Below, piece after piece: positions 41,585 to 48,257 of a stretch of DNA of 64,000 bases. The notes under the pieces are model-generated. The model searched no databases. It saw only the letters and a list, made by a program, of their open reading frames with translations, and had not been told where the DNA came from. Made by a program: the position numbers and the translations under genes. The stretch lies in assembly GCA_905216145.1 (NCBI GenBank), contig CAJMST010000001.1, forward strand, positions 186,001-250,000, read 5' to 3'. Every line of letters begins with the position of its first letter. Position 1 is the first letter of the stretch. This stretch comes from an uncultured bacterium (GTDB lineage: Bacteria; Actinomycetota; Coriobacteriia; Coriobacteriales; Coriobacteriaceae).

Positions 41585-42061
41585 TCACGACAGGTAAAAG
41601 CGAAGGATGGTGAGCCAGCGTGGGGTTTCGAGGTGAATGATATCGGTGGGAACTCCGGCGGGAGCGTGACCACCAAAGAGCAGGCCCGCGTCTGCCGGGT
41701 TGATGAGGCGCACGATCCATACGGCGACGACCAGCACGCACAGAACAATAACCGCGATGTCGATGCCGCGCTTTAGCTTGCTCGATGCCACCTCCTCGCG
41801 CACAAACGCGAGCACGAACGCAATCGGCACCACCCAAAACAGCGGATGATAGGCGAAGGCTGCCGCAAAATCGAGGCGCAGCGCCGCCAGCCAGGCCCTC
41901 GTCATGCCACATCCCGGACAGGGAATGCCCGTCATCAGGCGAAACACGCAGCCGATGTCGAGCAGGTAGAGTGCAAGCCAGGCGACAAAGAGCGCCCCGA
42001 TGCAAGAAAGGGCGCGGCGAATGAGCTCCGCCGCGCCCTTATGTCCCTGGGAGCTGTTCAC
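41585..42061 (-). CDS. DUF2752 membrane protein
   Basis: This is a membrane protein of about 158 residues with three or four helices. The DUF2752 signature TGIPCPGCGMTRAWLAALRLDFAAA is clear: a cytoplasmic or interfacial CPGCG motif after helix 1, then FAYHPLFWVVPIAFVLAFV. Function is not known. The start is uncertain. GTG at 42061 avoids overlap with the DUF4234 stop, while an ATG at 42121 would lie inside the upstream gene. Being just downstream of a DUF4234 protein on the same strand, it is likely co-transcribed; DUF2752 and zinc-ribbon membrane genes often neighbour each other. Confidence 0.75.
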   Translation of the reverse strand: MNSSQGHKGAAELIRRALSCIGALFVAWLALYLLDIGCVFRLMTGIPCPGCGMTRAWLAALRLDFAAAFAYHPLFWVVPIAFVLAFVREEVASSKLKRGIDIAVIVLCVLVVAVWIVRLINPADAGLLFGGHAPAGVPTDIIHLETPRWLTILRFYLS

Positions 42062-42074
42062 GCCGCTCTTATCG

Positions 42075-42740
42075 TTAGGCACGCGCGCCAAGACGGGTGT
42101 TGTAAGCCGTTGCCATGGCATTGGTGTTCTTGATGATAATGTTCATGGCAAAGATGGGGCCAAGACCGCACAGCAGCGCGCCGACAATCTGCCACATAAG
42201 AACGGTGGTACCGTTCTCCTGGAACATCAGGCCATAGCGAGGAGCATTAGCCTGCAGGCGGTTACCGATCTTGTAGTACCAGTAGAGTCCGTAGAAGCCG
42301 CAGGTCACAAACGACAGCAGGATGAATGCCGCCAGACCCGGCGTGGAATCGCCGTCGTCCTGGCACATGACATTGATGTCGCGGGCGAGGCAATAGAGGA
42401 AGTAATACGAATAGATGCCGCAGGTCACGATGGAAAGCAGGAGCCAGCCGATCACGCCACGGTCGGTCTTAATCGGAGCATAGCCCATCGGGGCAGGTGC
42501 GGGCTGCTGAGCATACTGCTGCTGGCCGGCGTACTGCTGCTGCCCGGTGTACTGCTGCTGAGGCTGGGGCTGAACTGCCTGAACCGGAGCGGGCTGAATC
42601 TGCGCGGGCTGCGGAGCAGTCTGGGGCTGAGGTGCAGGCTGCGGAGCAGGAGCAGCGGAAGCGGCACCGACGGCAGAACCGCAGACGGGGCAGAATTTGG
42701 CATCATCCGAAATGGGAGAACCACAAGTGGGACAGAACAT
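42075..42740 (-). CDS. Zinc-ribbon DUF4234 membrane protein
   Basis: The 221-residue protein starts with a double-knuckle zinc ribbon (MFCPTCGSPISDDAKFCPVCGS). A Pro/Gln-rich linker with repeated QQQY units (about 30-85) and a DUF4234 domain follow: GWLLLSIVTCGIYSYYFLY, FILLSFVTCGFYGLYWYYKI and a C-terminal helix. The ATG at 42740 has AAAAGGAG upstream. Function unknown. A palindrome at 42816-42827, shared with the large surface protein, lies 76 bases ahead. A strong terminator separates it from the DUF4013-like gene upstream. Confidence 0.8.
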   Translation of the reverse strand: MFCPTCGSPISDDAKFCPVCGSAVGAASAAPAPQPAPQPQTAPQPAQIQPAPVQAVQPQPQQQYTGQQQYAGQQQYAQQPAPAPMGYAPIKTDRGVIGWLLLSIVTCGIYSYYFLYCLARDINVMCQDDGDSTPGLAAFILLSFVTCGFYGLYWYYKIGNRLQANAPRYGLMFQENGTTVLMWQIVGALLCGLGPIFAMNIIIKNTNAMATAYNTRLGARA

Positions 42741-42815
42741 AAGCTTCTCCTTTTCCTAAGGCGTTGCACGCCTTCAAACCTTACACGACTATGTTCTCAA
42801 CAATAGCCGCGACGT

Positions 42816-42827
42816 TGTTGCGCAACA
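42816..42827. promoter_or_regulatory. Palindromic motif TGTTGCGCAACA upstream of the DUF4234 gene
   Basis: This perfect 12-base palindrome sits 76 bases upstream of the start codon. On the minus strand the context CAATGTTGCGCAACA (15 bases) is identical to that at 59053-59067, upstream of the surface protein. It may be an operator shared by envelope genes. Confidence 0.45.
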
Positions 42828-42892
42828 TTGACCAATTTCCGAGAATTTTTGCTGCAACCGTTTTCCCAGGCATTTTCTTGCTTCCGCAGTAG

Positions 42893-42928
42893 AAAAAGGC
42901 GCCCCGGGCTCAGTTGCCCAGGGCGCCT
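42893..42928 (-). terminator. Terminator of the DUF4013-like gene
   Basis: AGGCGCCCCGGGC at 42897-42909 pairs with GCCCAGGGCGCCT at 42916-42928 (one mismatch) and is followed by TTTTT on the minus strand. Confidence 0.8.
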
Positions 42929-42935
42929 CGACCGA

Positions 42936-44258
42936 CTATTCGGTTTGATTGTTTTCGGCAGCAGGATTATCGCCCGGCTCATCCGCCGGCGTGGCAACGG
43001 CATTCCAATCGGGTTCCGCAGGCGTCGCCTCGGGCGCGGGTGCCGGGGCAGGTGCCGGAGCAGGTGCAGGCGCGGGTGCCGGGGCAGGGGCAGGCGCAGG
43101 GGCAGCACCAGTGGCGGCCGTGGGATTGAACCCCGCAGGAGCAGGCTTCTTCTCACCCGGGAGCACAAACGTCAGGACATCGTCGGCATCCTCATCGGCC
43201 CACTCGCTGGCATGACGTGCCGCCCAATAGCCAACGGCGCGATACTTGAGCATCTTGCCAAACACAGTCAGGAACACCGTGACAAAGGCAATGATCATCA
43301 AGAACAGAATGAGCGTGATGCCGCCGCCCTCGATGATTGCCTCAAGACCCGTGGGGCGATAGTAATAGCTATACATACCAAACGTAGCAATGGCGCCGAA
43401 GATGGCGGTGAAGATCCACGTGATGATGTGCGACACGATGCCCGTCAAAAACTCGGGGAGAATCGATGCGCAGAACAACTTGCCCAGGTTGGCCTTATAG
43501 GACTTCCAAACCTTCTCAAGCGAGAACGCGCTCTCCACGCGCCCGACGACGGCAAAGTGCATCACGGCAGCATCACCAAACATCTTAAAGAAGATGCCCA
43601 GTACCACCGACACGATCATGGCAAAGACGAGCAGGCCCATCGAGCCGAAGAGTGCGGCCTCGAGACCGCTCGAACCGGAGTAATAGTACGAGCCGACGGC
43701 ACCGATCACGACGCTCTCGATAGCCGAGAAGATCACGCCGATCACTGGGATAATGGCAACGAACTCGAGCACACCGGTAATGACGGACGAGAAGATACCC
43801 AGGCCAAACGAGGTCGAGCGCAGCAGCGGACGCTCCATGCCGTTATCATCCTTGAGCGACAGGTCACGACCCCACTCGATAGCAAAGCCCGCGCCGCACA
43901 CGCTTGCCACGTACGCGAGCAAAAAGCCAATGGCCGCCGCGATGCCACCGATAACGGGGATAAACAGCACCAGCACCGAGACAACACAGATCAGCGCCGG
44001 CAAAAAGGCGATCTGGCATACGCGAACCAAGGCACCGGGAACCTTGAGCATGTCGTTGAAGGCCTGAGCCATGCAACCCTTGGGCACGTTCATAGCCGGC
44101 TGGGGCGCAACGAACGGCTGCGGTTGGGGTTGCGGCTGGGGCTGGCCCTGCGGGACGGAACCGGCAGAGGCATGGGGGACCTCGGTATTAGGAGCACCGC
44201 ACACGCCGCAGAACTTGTCGTTATCGCCCATGGGGGCGCCACACTGCGAACAAAACAT
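42936..44258 (-). CDS. Zinc-ribbon DUF4013-like membrane protein with Ala-Pro repeat tail
   Basis: The 440-residue protein has an N-terminal zinc ribbon (MFCSQCGAPMGDNDKFCGVCG), a Pro/Gln linker and a large membrane domain of six or so helices resembling DUF4013. It includes GFLLAYVASVCGAGFAIEWGR and repeated ESAFSLEKVWKSYKANLGKL-type amphipathic segments. The C-terminus has about 30 residues of Ala-Pro dipeptide repeats followed by an acidic end. I chose the ATG at 44258, as GAAGGG lies nine bases ahead and the paralogue also starts at its zinc ribbon. Function unknown; a membrane-sensing or envelope role is conceivable. Confidence 0.75.
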   Translation of the reverse strand: MFCSQCGAPMGDNDKFCGVCGAPNTEVPHASAGSVPQGQPQPQPQPQPFVAPQPAMNVPKGCMAQAFNDMLKVPGALVRVCQIAFLPALICVVSVLVLFIPVIGGIAAAIGFLLAYVASVCGAGFAIEWGRDLSLKDDNGMERPLLRSTSFGLGIFSSVITGVLEFVAIIPVIGVIFSAIESVVIGAVGSYYYSGSSGLEAALFGSMGLLVFAMIVSVVLGIFFKMFGDAAVMHFAVVGRVESAFSLEKVWKSYKANLGKLFCASILPEFLTGIVSHIITWIFTAIFGAIATFGMYSYYYRPTGLEAIIEGGGITLILFLMIIAFVTVFLTVFGKMLKYRAVGYWAARHASEWADEDADDVLTFVLPGEKKPAPAGFNPTAATGAAPAPAPAPAPAPAPAPAPAPAPAPEATPAEPDWNAVATPADEPGDNPAAENNQTE

Positions 44259-44408
44259 CGAAATCATCCCTTCGTATCTAGAGCGAATCACCTGGATCGC
44301 AAACGATGTCTTTGGCAACATTATCGCCCAATGTGGGGACAAATACCCCAAGATGACCGATTTGCAACGTAGGCGGCTTTATTAAATGATTCGAAGAGTA
44401 TATCCGCG

Positions 44409-45431
44409 CTAGTTCGTGCCGCGGAAGCCCTTGCCCACAATCTCGGAGCTGTCAACGATCGTGATAAACGCATTCGGATCGATATCGCGGGTATAGCGGC
44501 GCAGTTGTACTGCCTCGCGACGGCTCAGCACGCTCATAATCACCGTGACGCACCTGCCCGAGAAGGCGCCGTAACCACGGCTGATTGTTGCTGTGCGGTT
44601 GAGATGCTTGACGATAAACTCCTCGACTTTGCGCGGTTCGGCGCAAATAATCGTACAGACCTTACGAAGGTGAATGCTCTCGATGGCCTTATCGACCACG
44701 AGCGTCTTGGCAAACAGGCCAAGTACGCAGTACAGGCCGACGCGCGGGCCATACAGGAAAGCCGCGACGGTCACGATGCCGATATCGACCAGCAGCAAGG
44801 CGCGTCCGATCTCGAGCGTCGTACGACGCTTGAGGATCATGGCAAGGATGTCGGTGCCGCCCGTCGAGGCGCCAATGTCAAAGACAATGGCACTGCCCAG
44901 TGCCGGCAAGATGACGGCAAAACACAGGTCGAGCCACATATCGCCCGTCATCGAAACATCCGTCGGGATGAAGAGCTCAAACAGCGAGACGTAGGCCGAA
45001 AGCGCAAACGAGGCAAAGACGCTCCAAAGGATTGCCTTGCGCTCCAAAAAGATAAAGCCCAGGATGACCAGGACCGCGTTGATAATCCACATAAAGACGC
45101 CGACGGGCAGAGTCGGGAACAGCGTGGAAAGAATGACCGACACACCCGAGGTGCCGCCGAAGGCAAAGTGATTGGGCGTTTTGAAAGCCACGATGGCAAA
45201 GGCCGTGAGGATCAGCCCCAAATTGAGCTCGGCAAAAAAGCGCGGAAAGCCTGGCTCCTGGCTGCGCTTGCGGCCGGCGCGCTCGCCACGTTCGATATCC
45301 TCGCGACCGACAACGCGCTCCATCGGCACCACCGGAGGACGATGCACCTCCTCGGCGGCACGCGACGCCGCCTCTGCCGCAGCGGCCTCAATCGCCCATG
45401 CCTTGCTTTCGGTCTCGTGTTCGTCGGCCAT
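44409..45431 (-). CDS. YitT family membrane protein (DUF161 + DUF2179)
   Basis: The 340-residue protein has an unusual charged, Ala/Glu-rich N-terminal extension of about 65 residues. Five membrane helices (FAELNLGLILTAFAIVAFK onward, with GGTSGVSVILSTLFP and GASTGGTDILAMILKRR motifs) and a cytosolic DUF2179 domain (VCTIICAEPRKVEEFIVKHL...GAFSGRCVTVIMSVLSRREA) follow. The DUF2179 fold resembles nucleotide- or ligand-binding regulators. Family function is unsettled. The ATG at 45431 follows GAGGGG. Monocistronic. Confidence 0.87.
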   Translation of the reverse strand: MADEHETESKAWAIEAAAAEAASRAAEEVHRPPVVPMERVVGREDIERGERAGRKRSQEPGFPRFFAELNLGLILTAFAIVAFKTPNHFAFGGTSGVSVILSTLFPTLPVGVFMWIINAVLVILGFIFLERKAILWSVFASFALSAYVSLFELFIPTDVSMTGDMWLDLCFAVILPALGSAIVFDIGASTGGTDILAMILKRRTTLEIGRALLLVDIGIVTVAAFLYGPRVGLYCVLGLFAKTLVVDKAIESIHLRKVCTIICAEPRKVEEFIVKHLNRTATISRGYGAFSGRCVTVIMSVLSRREAVQLRRYTRDIDPNAFITIVDSSEIVGKGFRGTN

Positions 45432-45545
45432 TACGGCAACCCCTCGTTAACAATTTGGAAACAATGCGCCCATTAGGGTAACGCGGAACGCGAAGATTGC
45501 AACCCTTAGTTAGACGAGCGGTATGACTAGATCGAGGCTATATAG

Positions 45546-45586
45546 AAAACGGTCGACTGCGCTTTTGCTTGCGCTGTCGACCGTTT
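45546..45586 (-). terminator. Terminator of the Asp23 cluster
   Basis: AAACGGTCGAC at 45547-45557 pairs perfectly with GTCGACCGTTT at 45576-45586; TTTTCTATA follows on the minus strand. It lies just beyond the copy D hairpin. Confidence 0.8.
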
Positions 45587-45603
45587 GGCGTTTTCGCAGG
45601 TAA

Positions 45604-45640
45604 AACCTGCCAAAATAAACCTATCCCTTATTGGTAGGTT
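45604..45640 (-). repeat. GGGACAGG-loop hairpin, copy D, abutting the asp23 stop
   Basis: AACCTGCCAAAA at 45604-45615 pairs with 45629-45640 with one mismatch and one wobble. The loop reads AGGGATAGGTTTA, a one-base variant. It overlaps the TAA of the Asp23 gene. Confidence 0.65.
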
Positions 45641-46160
45641 ACTCGTGCTGGCTGGTGCGGTGCTCGTACTCCTCGGGGGTGATGACATCCTCGATGCGCA
45701 GATTGACGCCTGCCACCTCAAGGCCGGTCATCGCGGCCAGACGCTCGGTGACGCGCGCCTTAACGTCGTCAAAGATCGCAGGCGCATAGGCACCGTACTC
45801 GATGATGACCGAGATGTTGACGACCACGCGGTTGTCGTCGGTGACCTCGACCGTCACGCCCTTGGTCAGGTTCTCGGCACCAAACTGCTCCTGCACAAAG
45901 TGCATAAGGTTACCCTTCATGCCCAGAACATGCGGCACCTCGCGGGTGGCCATGGCGACGATCTTCTCGATCACGCCGTTGGAATAGGTCAGCGAGTCCT
46001 CGGACTCGTCCGCCTCCTCGTCGTCCTCGTCCGCCTCGTCTTCGGATTCGGCCTCGACGAGCGTCTCGTCCTCGAGCGTTACGTCCTCCGCCTCGGCGGC
46101 GACGGCCTCGTTCGCTTCGAGCTCAGTATCGGCCACATCGACCTTCGTGTTAAAAGCCAT
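45639..46160 (-). CDS. Asp23/Gls24 family envelope stress protein
   Basis: The 173-residue protein has a long acidic N-terminus (residues 1-60, almost only Glu, Asp, Ala, Ser) and an Asp23 domain. The domain comprises YSNGVIEKIVAMATREVPHV, VTVEVTDDNRVVVNISVIIEYGAYAPAIFDDVKARVTE and GVNLRIEDVI. Staphylococcal Asp23 is anchored by AmaP and protects the envelope; here an AmaP-like gene and a DUF2273 gene are directly upstream. AGGAGG precedes the ATG. A terminator follows at 45546-45586. Confidence 0.88.
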   Translation of the reverse strand: MAFNTKVDVADTELEANEAVAAEAEDVTLEDETLVEAESEDEADEDDEEADESEDSLTYSNGVIEKIVAMATREVPHVLGMKGNLMHFVQEQFGAENLTKGVTVEVTDDNRVVVNISVIIEYGAYAPAIFDDVKARVTERLAAMTGLEVAGVNLRIEDVITPEEYEHRTSQHE

Positions 46161-46204
46161 GGTTCCTCCTTATGCCTGCCGCGGATGCGACAGTCGAATA
46201 CGTA

Positions 46205-46582
46205 TTAGCGGCCGCTAAACAGACGGCCGAAGAAGTTGACGATACCGTTCTCGCCGTCGCGAATCTGGCCGATCACGGCGCCGATCAGCACAAAGAATGC
46301 GATGACGAGCGTGTCCCACAGGCCCAACGTAAGTACCAGCACGGCGAGGATAAAGCCTGCCACGGCGCCGAGCGTAGTGTTGGGGTGGCGCACGGCGTAG
46401 CTCCAGATAGCAGCGCCCGTACCTTTGATGAGACCCATGGCCTCGTCAAAGTCGTTGGCGGCGCTGTCGTGCTGCTCGCCGGCCTCGGGCTTGGTGTCGG
46501 CGGACTCGCCTGCCGGCGTAGCGTTCTGGTCAATCGTCAGGCGCGGCGTGCGGGCGGTCTTGTCTTGGTTGGTATCACTCAC
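46205..46582 (-). CDS. DUF2273 small membrane protein
   Basis: The 125-residue protein has a soluble N-terminal half (MSDTNQDKTARTPRLTIDQ start, acidic) and two C-terminal membrane helices (TTLGAVAGFILAVLVLTLG and LVIAFFVLIGAVIGQIRDG) ending FFGRLFSGR, typical of DUF2273. It starts with GTG at 46582 using GGAGG inside the end of amaP, overlapping that gene by eight bases. DUF2273 proteins regularly sit between AmaP and Asp23, so a role in anchoring Asp23 at the membrane is inferred. Confidence 0.85.
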   Translation of the reverse strand: MSDTNQDKTARTPRLTIDQNATPAGESADTKPEAGEQHDSAANDFDEAMGLIKGTGAAIWSYAVRHPNTTLGAVAGFILAVLVLTLGLWDTLVIAFFVLIGAVIGQIRDGENGIVNFFGRLFSGR

Positions 46583-47120
46583 CGGAAACCTCCACGGTCT
46601 GGACGGTAGTCTTGGACGGCAAAAAACGGACGCGCGCGGTCGTGCCCGGCGTGCCGAGCATGGTGTCGCAGGCCTTCTCGATGCGTTGCTGCATCGAGGT
46701 GGCAAGAGCGGCAACGTCCTTATCATCGAGCGCGATGGCCTCGACCTTAAAACGAACGCGCGATTCGTCGGAACCCTGAACGCGCGCCTCGATACGCTCA
46801 ACCATCACGCGATCATCGCACTCCGCCGCGGCACGGGCGCACGAGGAAAGCGCTGCGAGCGTGACCTCGATATTGCGCTCCCCCGCCGGATGCACGCAGG
46901 ACGGCTCGCGACGCGCGAACATCAGGCGGAAAAACCCGATAAGCACGCCAAGTGCCACAATGGCGACGCACACCGTAACGATGACGCGAGGCATGGTGTC
47001 ACGCAACAGCAGCATAAAGCGATACGTATACGGTCCCCAGAACTGGCAGACAAGCGTACCCAGCGCCACGATGGCGGCGGCAAGATACACGATCGCTAGG
47101 GCTCGTTTGAGTACGCGCAC
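46575..47120 (-). CDS. AmaP-like Asp23 membrane anchor
   Basis: The 181-residue protein has two membrane helices (ALAIVYLAAAIVALGTLVCQF and VIVTVCVAIVALGVLIGFFRL) followed by a soluble domain resembling Asp23 (ERNIEVTLAALSSCARAAAE...VRFKVEAIALDD). This is the AmaP arrangement. I chose the GTG at 47120 because AAGGGAG lies six bases ahead. ATGs at 47168 and 47171 fall inside the T-run side of the preceding terminator and lack a ribosome-binding site. It is first in the amaP-DUF2273-asp23 cluster. Confidence 0.78.
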   Translation of the reverse strand: MRVLKRALAIVYLAAAIVALGTLVCQFWGPYTYRFMLLLRDTMPRVIVTVCVAIVALGVLIGFFRLMFARREPSCVHPAGERNIEVTLAALSSCARAAAECDDRVMVERIEARVQGSDESRVRFKVEAIALDDKDVAALATSMQQRIEKACDTMLGTPGTTARVRFLPSKTTVQTVEVSGE

Positions 47121-47174
47121 GCGCGCTCCCTTCAGGTTTCGGTCCACAGAATGCAAAACGGTTCGCATCATTAT

Positions 47175-47216
47175 AAAAGAGCCGGGTCCGGTGCTGTACG
47201 CACGCGGATCCGGCTC
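47175..47216 (-). terminator. Terminator of yebC
   Basis: GAGCCGGGTCCG at 47179-47190 pairs with CGGATCCGGCTC at 47205-47216 (one G-T), followed by TTTTAT on the minus strand. Confidence 0.78.
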
Positions 47217-47285
47217 ATCTATTCCACGAGGCTTGCATGCTCGTTTCATTATGCCCAGATATGCACGGCTTAACCCGTGCAGGCG

Positions 47286-48092
47286 CTACTCCTCCTCGAG
47301 GGCAGCGATGACCTCGTCGGTCATGTCCATGGTGCTGTAGACGTCCTGGACGTCGTCGAGCTCCTCGAGACGGTCGATGAGGCGCTGAACCTTCTTGGCG
47401 TCGGTACCGGAGACCTCCGTCGGGGTGGTCGGAACCATGGTGGTCTCGGAGCCCTTGACCTGGATGCCCTGCTCCTCGAGTGCCTTGGAAACAGCCATGA
47501 CGTCGTTGGCAGCGGTCCAGACAATCCACTCCTCGCCGGCGTCCTCGTAGTCCTCGCCACCGGCCTCGGCGATCGCCATCATAAACTCATCCTCGTCACC
47601 GGCAGCACCGTTGGCGATCATGGTCTCCTTCTTGGCGTTCTCGTCCAGGACCTCCTTGGCGACGACGATCTGGCCCTTACGCTCAAACTGGAAGGCGACG
47701 GAGCCGGAGGTGCCCAGGTTGCCGCCAGCGTGGGAGAAGGCGGAACGGACATCGGCGGCAGTGCGGTTGCGGTTATCGGTCAGGCAGTCGACGTAGACGG
47801 CGACACCGGCGGGACCATAGCCCTCGTACACGATGTTCTCGTAGACAGCGGCGTCGGCACCCGAACCAAAGGCCTTGTCGATAGCGGACTTAATCTTGTC
47901 CTTAGGCATGGACTGAGCCTTGGCCTTGGCAACAGCAGCAGCGAGGCTGGCGTTGTTCTCAGGCAGCGGGTCGCCGCCGAGACGGGCAGCAACGGTGATG
48001 TTGCGGCTCAGCTTGGAGAAGAGGGCGGAACGCTTGGCGTCCTGCGCGCCCTTACGATGCTTGGTTGTGGCCCACTTAGAGTGTCCGGACAT
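47286..48092 (-). CDS. yebC: YebC/PmpR (TACO1) family protein
   Basis: The family was first described as a transcriptional regulator and more recently linked to translation of difficult sequences. The 268-residue protein starts MSGHSKWATTKHRKGAQDAKR and contains NPRLAAAV-like NASLAAAVAKAKAQSMPKD, YEGYGPAGVAVYVDCLTDN and NLGTSGSVAFQFERKGQI, all canonical. It is about 20 residues longer than usual in the middle (TMIANGAAGDEDEFM). GGAGA precedes the ATG. Monocistronic with its own terminator. Confidence 0.93.
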   Translation of the reverse strand: MSGHSKWATTKHRKGAQDAKRSALFSKLSRNITVAARLGGDPLPENNASLAAAVAKAKAQSMPKDKIKSAIDKAFGSGADAAVYENIVYEGYGPAGVAVYVDCLTDNRNRTAADVRSAFSHAGGNLGTSGSVAFQFERKGQIVVAKEVLDENAKKETMIANGAAGDEDEFMMAIAEAGGEDYEDAGEEWIVWTAANDVMAVSKALEEQGIQVKGSETTMVPTTPTEVSGTDAKKVQRLIDRLEELDDVQDVYSTMDMTDEVIAALEEE

Positions 48093-48223
48093 ACGTGTCT
48101 CCTATCGGTTTCGACCTAAAGCCCAGCGCAGATGCTCGGGCAATATAAACAAACGTCGTTATGATATACCTACTGGCCTGCGAGATAAACCCCAAAATGA
48201 AGGCGACGTGATGATGCAGCCCC

Positions 48224-48256
48224 TTGGTGCAAAGTAGCCTGTCCCCTTTGCACCAA
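48224..48256 (-). repeat. GGGACAGG-loop hairpin, copy B, abutting a stop codon
   Basis: TTGGTGCAAAG at 48224-48234 pairs perfectly with CTTTGCACCAA at 48246-48256. The minus-strand loop reads GGGGACAGGCTA. It starts two bases after the TAA of the gene at 48258-50441, the same placement as copy A after thrE. Confidence 0.7.
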
Positions 48257-48257
48257 A

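Noticed and set aside
43020..43110. GC-rich repeat block as a possible CRISPR or minisatellite
   Set aside because: Units are six bases, contiguous and in frame within a coding sequence, so it is an Ala-Pro coding repeat, not CRISPR.
47121..47249. Longer AmaP-like protein starting at 47171 or 47249
   Set aside because: These starts fall in or before the yebC terminator; GTG at 47120 has a good ribosome-binding site.
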